A stretch of DNA of 64,000 bases from CAVSWT01 sp963731745 (GTDB taxonomy: Bacteria > Bacteroidota > Ignavibacteria > Ignavibacteriales > Ignavibacteriaceae): the NCBI GenBank assembly GCA_963731745.1, contig CAVSWT010000014.1:1-64000 (forward strand). Reading direction: 5' to 3'. The translations under genes were made by a program, and so were the position numbers. Position 1 is the first letter of the stretch. Every line of letters begins with the position of its first letter. Shown one piece after another: positions 1-8,210 of the stretch. The notes under the pieces are model-generated. The model did not search any database and had not been told where the DNA came from. It saw only the letters and a program-made list of their open reading frames with translations.

Positions 1-141
1 GACGTTTTGGTTGATGAATTTAGACCGGCGGGTAGAAATGAAATCAAGTTTGATGCTTCACAGCTTGCAAGCGGCGTTTACTTTTACCGTATAACTGCTG
101 GTAAATTTTCATCAGTTAAAAAGATGCTTTTGCAGAAATAG
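1..141 (+). CDS. C-terminal end of a T9SS-sorted secreted protein (partial)
   Basis: Frame 1 is open from the window edge to a TAG at 139-141 and encodes the last 46 residues of a protein that starts outside the window. The tail reads ASGVYFYRITAGKFSSVKKM and ends LLQK. This is the usual form of a type IX secretion sorting domain (SGVYFYRL, a short turn, then KKMLLxK), which directs proteins of Bacteroidota and relatives through the outer membrane. The catalytic or binding part is not visible, so only the secretion route can be inferred. A terminator follows about 60 bases downstream. Confidence 0.85.
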   Translation, partial: DVLVDEFRPAGRNEIKFDASQLASGVYFYRITAGKFSSVKKMLLQK

Positions 142-201
142 TCCTCACCTTTCCCAAATGGAGGGGGAAAATTTAACTGGTTTTTCACTAGCTTGAAAAT
201 A

Positions 202-232
202 CAAGGCGTTCAATTGAGCGCCTTGTTTTTTA
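202..232 (+). terminator. Rho-independent terminator after the T9SS gene
   Basis: CAAGGCG and CGCCTTG form a stem around a short, partly self-complementary loop, followed directly by a run of T. It lies 60 bases past the stop of the partial gene and fits its transcription end. The rest of 142-474 is AT-rich and I see no gene in it. Confidence 0.75.
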
Positions 233-474
233 TTGAAGGGTTAAAATTTAATGTTAACTACTATTAGCAGAATAAAAGAATTCATTTCAAAATTAAAACC
301 ATTTTAATATTTTTTAAGAATAAAAACTCCTGGTGAAAATTTAAAACAATTTTTAAGGAAGCAGCGGTTAAATAATTAACTTCGTATTCGTATCCAGCAT
401 TGCAATTAAAAAATTTAAAAATCACATTGAAGACAAATTAGACCGAACATGATTTAATTTATTATCTTTAACTC

Positions 475-714
475 ATGAAAAAGACTTTCGCTTCCTTTAT
501 GTCAATTTTAGGTTTCATTTTTTTACTTGTTGCAATTATGTCAGGTTTTTATGCTGTATCAGCTATTATTGAAAGATTAAATGCTGGTCATGGAATCTTG
601 TTTGCTGATGTTGAAATTTTTACAATGATTACTGTTCTCTTCATTGTTTTAGGGGTTTTTAGTTTATGGATTTCTCACAAAATGAAAAAGCAGCTTCCTA
701 AAAAAGAGCAGTAG
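475..714 (+). CDS. Small two-helix membrane protein, function unknown
   Basis: A 79-residue protein with two hydrophobic segments, about residues 8-30 and 46-66, separated by a polar loop and followed by a lysine-rich tail (MKKQLPKKEQ). The pattern suggests a small inner-membrane protein with both ends in the cytoplasm. No family is recognised. It stands alone between a terminator and a receptor gene. I call it coding because of the clear helices and the basic tail, not because of homology. Confidence 0.55.
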   Translation: MKKTFASFMSILGFIFLLVAIMSGFYAVSAIIERLNAGHGILFADVEIFTMITVLFIVLGVFSLWISHKMKKQLPKKEQ

Positions 715-860
715 GATGATTTCTCCGAAAACTCATTTAATTACTAATTCCCATACTTCACATTTAATTAATGCCAATTATCCAATTGTTATTTGATGAA
801 TTAATTTTTCTTCATAAGTTTTGTTTATGTTAATTACCAATAAACGGGAACCTTCAAAAA

Positions 861-3005
861 ATGCTTCTTAGATTTTCTTTAACTGGTTTGATAATATTGT
901 TTTTTGCTTCATCTGTTTTTTCACAAACTAAAATTTCCGGAAAAGTAACCGATAAAAATAACGACCCGCTTCCAGGAGCTAATATATATTTAAAGGATAC
1001 CTACGATGGTGTTTCTTCAAATTCAGACGGCAGTTTTTCATTTACCACTGACGAAGAAGGTAAAGGCACTTTACTTGTAAGTTTTGTTAGTTACAAAACC
1101 TATTCTCAGCCGGTTGTGCTGGATGGGAAAGACAAATATTTTAAAATTGAATTGGAAGAAGAATCTTCGGAGCTTGGAACAGTTATTATATCTGCCGGGG
1201 CTTTCGAAGCAAGTGACGAAAAAAAATCAATTATACTTCGTCCTTTAGATATAGTGACAACGGGAGCCGACGCTGATATTTATAATGCTTTAAGCACGCT
1301 GCCCGGAACTCAGAAAGTTGGTGAAACTGAAGGTTTGTTTGTCCGGGGAGGTTCAGCATCTGAAACTAAAACGGTAATTGATGAGATGGTTGTTGAAAAT
1401 CCTTTCTTCAGCAGCATACCCGATATTCCATCACGCGGAAGATTTTCTCCAATGTTATTTAAAGGAACATTCTTTAGCACAGGCGGCTATTCTGCTCAAT
1501 ATGGACAAGCACTTTCATCGGTTCTAGTACTTAAATCCCAAGACCTGGCACCTAAAACACAAACCGCCATAAACTTAATGGCAGTGGGTTTAGGCGGTTC
1601 GCATGTTCAGCGCTGGGAAAACTCATCTCTTGCGGTGGAAGGCGGATATTATAATTTGGATCCTTACTTTGCAATTCAAAAACAGAGAACAGATTGGAAA
1701 AAAGCTCCTGAAAGTTTGGATGGTTCCGCTAATTTCCGTCAGAAAGTTTCTCAAACAGGTATGCTGAAAGTATTCACTTCATATCACTCAGGAGGATTAT
1801 CTCTTAATGTTCCTAACCTGGATAACATTTCTCAAAAAGATTTTATTCATCAGAAAAGCAGTAACTTTTTTTCAAATGTAAACTATCATGATATATTATG
1901 GGATGACTGGACAATCTTTGCAGGATACTCTTACAGTGCTGATAAAGTTAAAAATGAAATTAACACTGATCTAGCAAAGCAAGATGATTATTTTCAAACC
2001 GGTAAAGTTACAATTACAAAAAATTTATTTTCGAAAGCTGTTTTAACATTCGGCGGAGAAGCACAAAATTTAAATGCAAAAACTTCATACAATGAACTTG
2101 CGGGAAAGTTGAACGAAACTTATTTCGCGGGATATCTTGAGGCAGATATATTTATTACTAATGATATTGCCGCCAGAATTGGAGTAAGAACCGAGCATTC
2201 CAAAGCAATTAATAAATCTAATTTAGCTCCGCGTGTTTCGCTTGCTTACAGACTTGGGAAATATGATCAGCTTAATTTTGCTTACGGCCAGTTTTATCAA
2301 ACCCCTAGCCAGGATTTTCTATTACAATCAAGAGATTTTGCCTTCGAAAAAGCGACGCACTATATTTTCAATTATCAATACATAAATGATAATAGAACAT
2401 TCAGAATTGAAACTTATTATAAAAATTATGACAAACTTGCTAAAGGAACAGTTTATTCATATCCCTATTTTAATATACCTGATGTGCCTTTTAGCAGCAT
2501 CGGGAGCGGTTATGCAAAAGGTATTGACATTTTCTGGCGCGATAGTCAAACTTTTGAATACACAGATTACTGGATTTCTTATTCATACTTAGATACAAAA
2601 CGTAACTATAAAAATTATCCGTCACTTGCCGCTCCTCCATTCTCTACTCCTCATACTTTATCCGTTGTTGCAAAGCGGTGGTTTCAGGATATCACTTCTT
2701 ACATAGGGTTAACTTATACTTTTGCTACCGGGCGGCCGTACTTTAATCCTAATAACCCGGAATTTTTAGGCGACCATGCAAAAAATTATAATAACCTTAG
2801 CTTCAATGTTAGTCACATTACAACAATCTTTAATAATTTTACCGTAATTTTCTTTTCAGTGGATAATATTCTTGGATTCAATAATATTTACGGTTATAAT
2901 TATTCTACTGATGGAAAATTTAGCGCGCCAGTACTTCCGCCGGCAAGGCGCACGGCATTTTTAGGAATGTTTATTTCACTTGGTGAAACAAATCCATATA
3001 ACTAA
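861..3005 (+). CDS. TonB-dependent-receptor-like outer-membrane protein with CarboxypepD_reg-like domain
   Basis: The 714-residue protein begins with a signal peptide ending SSVFSQ (about residues 1-22). A carboxypeptidase-regulatory-like beta-sandwich follows (about 24-105; KISGKVTDKNNDPLPGANIY). Next comes a plug-like domain (about 115-230) with the typical FVRGGSASETKTVIDEM stretch, then a long beta-barrel rich in alternating aromatic residues. These proteins usually import ligands across the outer membrane using TonB energy. I cannot name the ligand. The next gene starts 14 bases downstream and probably shares the transcript. The protein is somewhat short for a full receptor but appears intact. 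Confidence 0.85.
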   Translation: MLLRFSLTGLIILFFASSVFSQTKISGKVTDKNNDPLPGANIYLKDTYDGVSSNSDGSFSFTTDEEGKGTLLVSFVSYKTYSQPVVLDGKDKYFKIELEEESSELGTVIISAGAFEASDEKKSIILRPLDIVTTGADADIYNALSTLPGTQKVGETEGLFVRGGSASETKTVIDEMVVENPFFSSIPDIPSRGRFSPMLFKGTFFSTGGYSAQYGQALSSVLVLKSQDLAPKTQTAINLMAVGLGGSHVQRWENSSLAVEGGYYNLDPYFAIQKQRTDWKKAPESLDGSANFRQKVSQTGMLKVFTSYHSGGLSLNVPNLDNISQKDFIHQKSSNFFSNVNYHDILWDDWTIFAGYSYSADKVKNEINTDLAKQDDYFQTGKVTITKNLFSKAVLTFGGEAQNLNAKTSYNELAGKLNETYFAGYLEADIFITNDIAARIGVRTEHSKAINKSNLAPRVSLAYRLGKYDQLNFAYGQFYQTPSQDFLLQSRDFAFEKATHYIFNYQYINDNRTFRIETYYKNYDKLAKGTVYSYPYFNIPDVPFSSIGSGYAKGIDIFWRDSQTFEYTDYWISYSYLDTKRNYKNYPSLAAPPFSTPHTLSVVAKRWFQDITSYIGLTYTFATGRPYFNPNNPEFLGDHAKNYNNLSFNVSHITTIFNNFTVIFFSVDNILGFNNIYGYNYSTDGKFSAPVLPPARRTAFLGMFISLGETNPYN

Positions 3006-3019
3006 TTAGGAGATTCTAA

Positions 3020-3664
3020 ATGAAAATATTTCTTTCCGTTATTTTATCTTTATTATTTTTATCCGGCACTTATGCCGATGACAAATACGAACAGACAATG
3101 AAATCGAATCTTAAAAAAATGGAAGAATGTAAAACACCCGAAGATTATATTAGCGTAGCAAACAAATTTGAACGCATTGCTTTAGCCGAAAAAGATAAAT
3201 GGCTTCCTTATTATTACGGAAGTCTTAATTATGTTATTGCAAGTTTCATGGATACAGTAAATTCAAATAAAGATAATTATTTAGATAAAGCCGATCAGCT
3301 TGTAAACATAGCAGATTCACTTGATCAGAATAATTCAGAAATTTATACTCTTATGGGAATGACTGCTCAAGCACGCATGTCTGTTGATCCAATGAACAGA
3401 TGGCAAAAATATGGAGCCGAAGCTGATAAAGATTTTAAGCAGGCAATAGCAATAGATTCATTAAATCCGCGGCCCGAATATTTAATTGGTGTTGGAGTTT
3501 TTCATACGCCCGAGCAGTTTGGCGGGGGGCCCGCAAATGCAAAACCAATACTTGAAAAATCATTAGCCAAATTTGAAAAAGCCGATACGGAAAATGTTCT
3601 TATGCCGCATTGGGGAAAGCATGAAGTTGAACAACTATTAAAACAAGTGGATGAACAAAAATAA
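3020..3664 (+). CDS. Secreted TPR-like helical protein, partner of the receptor
   Basis: A 214-residue protein with a signal peptide (MKIFLSVILSLLFLSGTYA) and helical repeats resembling tetratricopeptide units, for example around IYTLMGMTAQARMSVDP and DFKQAIAIDSLNPRPEYLIG. An AGGAG ribosome site lies about 9 bases before the ATG, and the receptor gene ends 14 bases upstream, so the pair is very likely one operon. Secreted TPR proteins beside TonB-type receptors are common in this group. A periplasmic helper role is inference; the exact function is unknown. Confidence 0.75.
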   Translation: MKIFLSVILSLLFLSGTYADDKYEQTMKSNLKKMEECKTPEDYISVANKFERIALAEKDKWLPYYYGSLNYVIASFMDTVNSNKDNYLDKADQLVNIADSLDQNNSEIYTLMGMTAQARMSVDPMNRWQKYGAEADKDFKQAIAIDSLNPRPEYLIGVGVFHTPEQFGGGPANAKPILEKSLAKFEKADTENVLMPHWGKHEVEQLLKQVDEQK

Positions 3665-3680
3665 ATTTAGTTTTTAGATT

Positions 3681-3784
3681 TGTCAGGCTGAGCTTGCCGA
3701 AGTCTGACATTTCTAAATTAATTTACACTTCAACAAGCCTGCCTATGCCGAAACGGTTTCGTGCCGGCAGACTCAACATGACGC
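3681..3784. repeat. Dispersed intergenic repeat, TGTCAG...CTTCG type
   Basis: The left end reads TGTCAGGCTGAGCTTGCCGA and folds back on AGTCTGACA. Related copies are seen at 31341-31410, 44251-44322 and 44416-44485. This copy carries an extra palindrome (GAAACGGTTTC with CCGGCAG arms) in its right half, so it is a mosaic. It fills the gap between the secreted TPR-like gene and the permease. Confidence 0.65.
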
Positions 3785-3818
3785 AAAAATAATTATTCAG
3801 AAATCTCTGATAGTAATT

Positions 3819-5132
3819 ATGAGTAAATCTTCAAACAGCAGCGAAAAAATTGGTTATTTATCTGCTGCAGCTATTGGTATAGGCGGCATGGTCGGCGGCG
3901 GTATTTTTGCAGTTTTAGGTTTAGCTGTAAAATTGGCTCACGGCGGCACTCCGGTTGCATTTCTTTTAGCGGGTATAGTCGCATTAATAACATCTTATTC
4001 ATACACCAAATTATCAATCACCTTTCCCAGCCAGGGCGGGACGGTAGAATTTTTAAATCAAGCTTTCGGCGGCAGCTTATTTACAGGCGGAATGAATGTA
4101 CTTTTATGGTTAAGCTATGTAGTTATGCTTTCGTTGTATTCATACGCATTCGGCAGCTATGGTGCAAGCTTATTCCCCGGTGCTCATGAAATCTGGAAAC
4201 ATATTCTTATCAGCGGATCAATTATTTTGTTCACATTATTAAATATAACCGGAGCAAAATTCGTTGGAGAAGCAGAAGAATATATCGTTGCAGTAAAATT
4301 GCTGATACTTTTATCGTTCGTGGGTATCGGCTTTAGTTCAATTGATACACAAAAAATACAACCCGCAGCATGGAGCAGCTCGCTGGAATTAATTGCCGGC
4401 GGAATGATAATTTTTTTAGCATACGAAGGTTTTGAACTTATAGCCAACACCGCCGGGAATGTTAAAAATGCAAAGAAGAATCTACCCCGTGCTTATTATT
4501 CTTCTGTAATATTTGTGATTATACTTTACGTTCTTGTAGCGCTGGTAACGGTCGGTAATTTACCCGTGGCAAAAATAATTGACGCAAAAGATTACGCACT
4601 TGCAGAAGCTGCTAAACCGTTTATGGGCAATTTTGGTTTTACTTTGATTGCCATTGCGGCAGTGCTTTCAACCGGCTCGGCAATAAACGCTACGCTTTAC
4701 GGAGCGGCAAAGGTAAGCTTTGTTATTGCCAAAGAGGGCGAGCTTCCTGATAAGCTGGAAGATAAAATTTGGAATAAGCCTATCGAAGGTTTGATTATTA
4801 CTGCTGTGCTGACTTTAATAATTGCCAACATCTTTAATGTTAGCGGAATATCAACTATGGGCAGTGCAGGATTTCTGCTGATTTTTGCTTCCGTGAATGC
4901 TGCCAACTTTAAAATGAGCAGTAAAACCAAATCAATTAAATGGATCTCTTTTGCCGGCATACTTTTATGTTTGACTGCACTTGTTTTAATGATTGTACAA
5001 ACTATAAAAACTTCGCCCGGTGATATTTGGGTGTTAGTGGTTATGTTCGGTTTGGCATTTTTGGTGGAAGGGACATACAGAAAATTCAGAAAGAATACAA
5101 ACATTCAGCCTATAATTGATAACACTAATTGA
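3819..5132 (+). CDS. APC-superfamily amino-acid permease
   Basis: The 437-residue protein has about 12 hydrophobic segments. The first helix carries GIGGMVGGGIFAVLG, matching the glycine-rich substrate-binding motif of the amino acid-polyamine-organocation family. Family members are inner-membrane secondary transporters, usually importing amino acids with protons or by exchange. The length is normal for the family (430-500). It stands alone, with a repeat upstream and a convergent transposase gene downstream, so context gives no clue to the substrate. Confidence 0.9.
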   Translation: MSKSSNSSEKIGYLSAAAIGIGGMVGGGIFAVLGLAVKLAHGGTPVAFLLAGIVALITSYSYTKLSITFPSQGGTVEFLNQAFGGSLFTGGMNVLLWLSYVVMLSLYSYAFGSYGASLFPGAHEIWKHILISGSIILFTLLNITGAKFVGEAEEYIVAVKLLILLSFVGIGFSSIDTQKIQPAAWSSSLELIAGGMIIFLAYEGFELIANTAGNVKNAKKNLPRAYYSSVIFVIILYVLVALVTVGNLPVAKIIDAKDYALAEAAKPFMGNFGFTLIAIAAVLSTGSAINATLYGAAKVSFVIAKEGELPDKLEDKIWNKPIEGLIITAVLTLIIANIFNVSGISTMGSAGFLLIFASVNAANFKMSSKTKSIKWISFAGILLCLTALVLMIVQTIKTSPGDIWVLVVMFGLAFLVEGTYRKFRKNTNIQPIIDNTN

Positions 5133-5218
5133 GCCGTTATTAATTAAGAAAATGATGCTTTGTTGTAATTTAACTTGCGAAGCTCCGATCAATTTTAATA
5201 AAATTTTTTTTTGCTCAT

Positions 5219-5728
5219 TTAAGAATTAGAATAGTACTCGTCCAATTCCCATCTAAGCGGGTTAAGTTCAATGTATTTTCTTATTCGGCGAAGATCATTT
5301 TCATTTCTTATGATATGATCATAAAATCTTGGCTGCCATTGAAAATTTTTATTTTCAATATTCCGTATCACTTTTGAAACCGCCGATTTGAAGCTTCCAA
5401 TTACATTGCCCAATGTATGTTTTGCGGGTTGTACAGACGGGGCATGCCCCGTCTCTACGGAATTAATAATTATAATACCATGTATATGATTTGGCATAAT
5501 TATAAATTCATCTAATGCGATTGAATTAAAATGATTTGGTATAACATTCCACGTTTCTTCCACAATTTTTCCTAAATTATTTAAAATCATTTTCCCGCTC
5601 TTAATTTCACCAAACCAATTCGTTTTATCTTTCGTACACACTGTTATATAATACCAACCTGAGGTGGAATAATCCCAATCCTTTAATCTGGCCGTTTCAA
5701 CACGGAATTTATTTTTGTATAATTTCAA
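5219..5728 (-). CDS. REP-associated tyrosine transposase (RAYT), Y1/HUH family
   Basis: The 169-residue protein carries the HUH pair in NHIHG (His81, His83) and a catalytic tyrosine in KYIELNP (Tyr152, with Asn156). The N-terminal WYYITVCTKDKTNWFGEI is typical of RAYTs. These single-strand transposases nick and join DNA at short palindromes (REPs) and are thought to spread them through a genome. Unusually, the gene itself contains a 28-bp palindrome (5431-5458) that codes for about residues 91-100, just after the HUH motif. A further hairpin lies just upstream (5751-5781). All key residues are present, so the protein may be active. Confidence 0.88.
   Translation of the reverse strand: MKLYKNKFRVETARLKDWDYSTSGWYYITVCTKDKTNWFGEIKSGKMILNNLGKIVEETWNVIPNHFNSIALDEFIIMPNHIHGIIIINSVETGHAPSVQPAKHTLGNVIGSFKSAVSKVIRNIENKNFQWQPRFYDHIIRNENDLRRIRKYIELNPLRWELDEYYSNS
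5431..5458. repeat. REP-like palindrome inside the RAYT reading frame
   Basis: AGACGGGGCATGCCCCGTCT (5435-5454) is a perfect 20-bp palindrome, extended by GTAC on the left and CTAC on the right with one mismatch. GTAG-type ends are typical of RAYT substrates. It is read in frame as VETGHAPSVQ in the transposase, so it appears to have been accommodated without breaking the gene. Confidence 0.7.
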
Positions 5729-5750
5729 AGATTATTTCGTCTTTGATTTA

Positions 5751-5781
5751 AGCAGCAACCTTCACCCGAAAGGTTACTGCT
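5751..5781. repeat. Hairpin between T9SS gene and RAYT gene
   Basis: Arms AGCAGCAACCTT and AAGGTTACTGCT pair with one mismatch around a CACCCGA loop. It lies between the 3' end of the T9SS protein gene and the 5' end of the RAYT, both on the minus strand. No T-run follows, so it is not a classic terminator. It could be a substrate of the RAYT or an RNA structure that insulates the two genes. Confidence 0.55.
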
Positions 5782-5796
5782 ATACAGATTTGAAAT

Positions 5797-6879
5797 TTAT
5801 TTAATCAATATTAATTTCTTTGTTAAAGAAACATTGCTTTCCCCGGTTTGAAGCCGGTAAAAATAAATTCCGCTTGAAAGCGACGAGCCATCAAATTTTG
5901 CTGTGTAAACTCCTGCTGATTTAACTTCATTTACAAGATTTGCAATTTCATTTCCTAAAAGATCGTAAACTTTTAAGCTGATGAATTCAGTCTGAGGAAC
6001 TTCAAATTTTATATTTGTTTCGGGGTTAAAGGGATTGGGATAATTTTGATAAAGCTGAAAGCTTGAAGGTAATATGCTTAAATCTTCCTTTGCAGATGTA
6101 GGTACATAATTAAATTGTGTCATTGAAGCATAATTTAAAGTCACTTCACCTGAAGTTCCAGAGCCGGTATCAATATCTGCTTCGAAAGTACCGCCCTCCG
6201 GAGCTATCCAATTAAAGCTGCTTGAAGCAGAATGATTTATTGGTGTTCCGTTTAAATAAATAGTCGTTTCTTCAATGTCGGATACACGCAAAGCCTGAAA
6301 GGATCCGAATGGAAATGTAACGGTTCCGAACGCATCCACTGAAGTCGATTTTACAATTATAGTGTAAGCCCCGCCTCCTACATCCATTGAATCCCTGGAA
6401 TCATCCAGCACCAATCCGTAAGTCAATGGAAGAGGAAATATCAATTGACTTCCGCCTGATTGAATAATAACCGTATCAACGCCGCCAATATTAGCTTCAA
6501 GAGCTGTCCCTAATTCATAAATTCCATCGTCTTCAATCCGGTAATAAGTATACTGAGATGCCGGCTGACCTTCAAGATAACCGGTGCCGTATTGCGTATG
6601 CGTTGCACTGGGAAACTCAGCTGCATAAGGAGTGCTGGCGGGCGTTACATTTGTTGAAAATGATGTATCGCTCCACTCTATATTTGGAGTTGTCCAGCTT
6701 TGTGCTGATGAGCTTGCCGAACCAACATTCATGTTTGTCATTGGATTATCTCTGCTGAAATCTATCCATGACTTGCCAGGTTCAAAAATGCTTTCAACAT
6801 CAGCTTTTGTTATTTGAACCTGGGCAAAAAGCTCCGCGCCTGCACAAATGAATATTAATAATAGTAAATAAGACCTCAT
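5797..6879 (-). CDS. Secreted protein with T9SS C-terminal sorting domain
   Basis: The 360-residue protein has a signal peptide (about residues 1-20, ending GAELFAQ), a central beta-rich region of about 240 residues that I do not recognise, and a complete C-terminal sorting domain from about residue 278. The domain begins FQLYQNYPNPFNPETNIKFE, passes VYDLLGNEIANLV and ends SGIYFYRL...KKLILIK. The protein is therefore expected at the cell surface or outside the cell. Its own activity is unknown. The gene reads towards the RAYT and is separated from it by a hairpin. Confidence 0.88.
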   Translation of the reverse strand: MRSYLLLLIFICAGAELFAQVQITKADVESIFEPGKSWIDFSRDNPMTNMNVGSASSSAQSWTTPNIEWSDTSFSTNVTPASTPYAAEFPSATHTQYGTGYLEGQPASQYTYYRIEDDGIYELGTALEANIGGVDTVIIQSGGSQLIFPLPLTYGLVLDDSRDSMDVGGGAYTIIVKSTSVDAFGTVTFPFGSFQALRVSDIEETTIYLNGTPINHSASSSFNWIAPEGGTFEADIDTGSGTSGEVTLNYASMTQFNYVPTSAKEDLSILPSSFQLYQNYPNPFNPETNIKFEVPQTEFISLKVYDLLGNEIANLVNEVKSAGVYTAKFDGSSLSSGIYFYRLQTGESNVSLTKKLILIK

Positions 6880-7126
6880 ATATTTATCCTTTCATAAAAT
6901 GGTCAGTGAATTTAATTTCGTTTTTACGGAACAATTTTGGGGACAAATTGAAGATATAATTTGATTAGGTGGAAATCAAGTTGAGATTAAAATTGAGGGA
7001 AATAATTTGTTTAATAATACAATTGAAAAAAAATTAAAAACATAAAATTTTAATCAATAACTTCACTTTGTAGAGATACGTTGCCTTACATCTTTATAGC
7101 ATAAACGAAAACACTGCAAATCACGC

Positions 7127-7160
7127 ATGTGACTTATAGTCCGTTGTCTTAAAAACATCA
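7127..7160 (+). promoter_or_regulatory. C-box operator of the restriction-modification controller
   Basis: ATGTGACTTATAGTCCGT at 7127-7144 matches, as I recall it, the left half of the operator bound by controller proteins of the C.Esp1396I type (GACTTATAGTC core). The expected second half-site downstream is degenerate here. It sits about 35 bases before the controller start codon, where such proteins regulate their own operon. The function is inferred from this match and the neighbouring gene. Confidence 0.65.
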
Positions 7161-7178
7161 CAAATCTATTTTTAACGC

Positions 7179-7415
7179 ATGAATATACAAGAAAAAGTTG
7201 GTCGAAGGATAAAAGAATTAAGAAATAAACAAGGCTTGTCCCAGGAAGCTTTTGCAGATAAAGCTGGAATAGACAGAACTTACCTCAATAGTGTTGAAAA
7301 TGGGAGAAGGAACATTTCTATAAAAAATTTAGAAAAAATCTCTAGAGCATTGAATTTGCCAATCAAAGAACTATTTACTTTTAATAATTTAGGGAATGAT
7401 CATGCCTGGAAATGA
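7179..7415 (+). CDS. Restriction-modification controller protein (XRE-type HTH)
   Basis: A 78-residue protein that is almost entirely one helix-turn-helix domain of the Cro/C1 type, with GLSQEAFADKAGIDRTYLNS forming the DNA-binding part and NGRRNISIKNLEKISRAL the following helices. Size and sequence fit C proteins that delay endonuclease expression until methylation is established. The operator-like site is about 35 bases upstream. Its 3' end overlaps the start of the next gene by 14 bases, so translation is probably coupled. Confidence 0.88.
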   Translation: MNIQEKVGRRIKELRNKQGLSQEAFADKAGIDRTYLNSVENGRRNISIKNLEKISRALNLPIKELFTFNNLGNDHAWK

Positions 7416-8181
7416 GTTAGAGATTGTAAAGTTCCTATTCATAAATAAAAATAAAATTAGTTTAAAACACTTAGGGCTTATTACTGAGATAGGACTCCCA
7501 ATTCATGAAGTTAATAAATATAATCCTTTAAATAATATCGATGAGTTGAACCAGTTAATGTCTAATGATAGCTTAAAAAAAGCGGATATTTATTTAAATG
7601 GGAAAGGCGTCTCAATGAAACAAACTGGGGCTTGCTTTCCATATAATCGAGCGCAAAGAGCTGATTTAAAGATATTCTTAGAAAGATTAAACATTCAAAA
7701 TGTTAATCAAAAAATTAAATTATTAGATGATGAGATTTATAAATTTCACAATTCTTTAACTGAAGGCAGAAGCAAAGATTGGAACCTATTTTTTGAAAAA
7801 CAAGAATTTAAGAAAATCTGTAATTACCTTATGATGATTGGTAGCCCACAAAAGGTTTCCTTGCATCCAGCACAATATTTACTTGAAGGAATAATAATTG
7901 ATGATCAATCAGATATTGAAGTTTATACATTTGATGAATATTTTGAGAAATATTTTTATAAATTTAAAATTGCTTTTCGACGTCAATGGATAGGACAAGC
8001 AAGTACCAGTGAGCATAATAGAGCAGCTGGATTACTAAACAAAGATGACAATAAACCATGGATTTTTGAGAATGTTGTGGGAAGCCCTCGAATTCACAGA
8101 TCCGGTAAAGTATGGAGGGACGATTATCCAGAAGAAAAAAGAAAAACAGTTTATTTTTTAATGATTGAAAAAAAAATTTAA
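7402..8181 (+). CDS. Probable type II restriction endonuclease
   Basis: The gene sits between the controller and the methyltransferase, the usual endonuclease position. The protein (259 residues from ATG 7402) contains KADIYLNGKGVSMKQ, a likely PD-(D/E)XK-type core with an Asp, a strand, and S-x-K in place of E-x-K. I prefer ATG 7402 to the upstream ATG 7396 because an AGGG lies at a proper distance. I do not recognise the subfamily, so the recognition site is unknown; the methyltransferase partner suggests a short GC-containing palindrome. Codon use is visibly more AT-rich than in flanking genes, consistent with transfer. Confidence 0.78.
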   Translation: MPGNELEIVKFLFINKNKISLKHLGLITEIGLPIHEVNKYNPLNNIDELNQLMSNDSLKKADIYLNGKGVSMKQTGACFPYNRAQRADLKIFLERLNIQNVNQKIKLLDDEIYKFHNSLTEGRSKDWNLFFEKQEFKKICNYLMMIGSPQKVSLHPAQYLLEGIIIDDQSDIEVYTFDEYFEKYFYKFKIAFRRQWIGQASTSEHNRAAGLLNKDDNKPWIFENVVGSPRIHRSGKVWRDDYPEEKRKTVYFLMIEKKI

Positions 8182-8210
8182 ATTAGTCTTTAACCAGAAT
8201 AAGATACACT

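Noticed and set aside
7402..8181. Assigning the endonuclease to the HaeIII, HaeII or NgoBV family and naming its site
   Set aside because: The methyltransferase resembles M.HaeIII, but the endonuclease itself gave no recognisable match, so no site can be stated.
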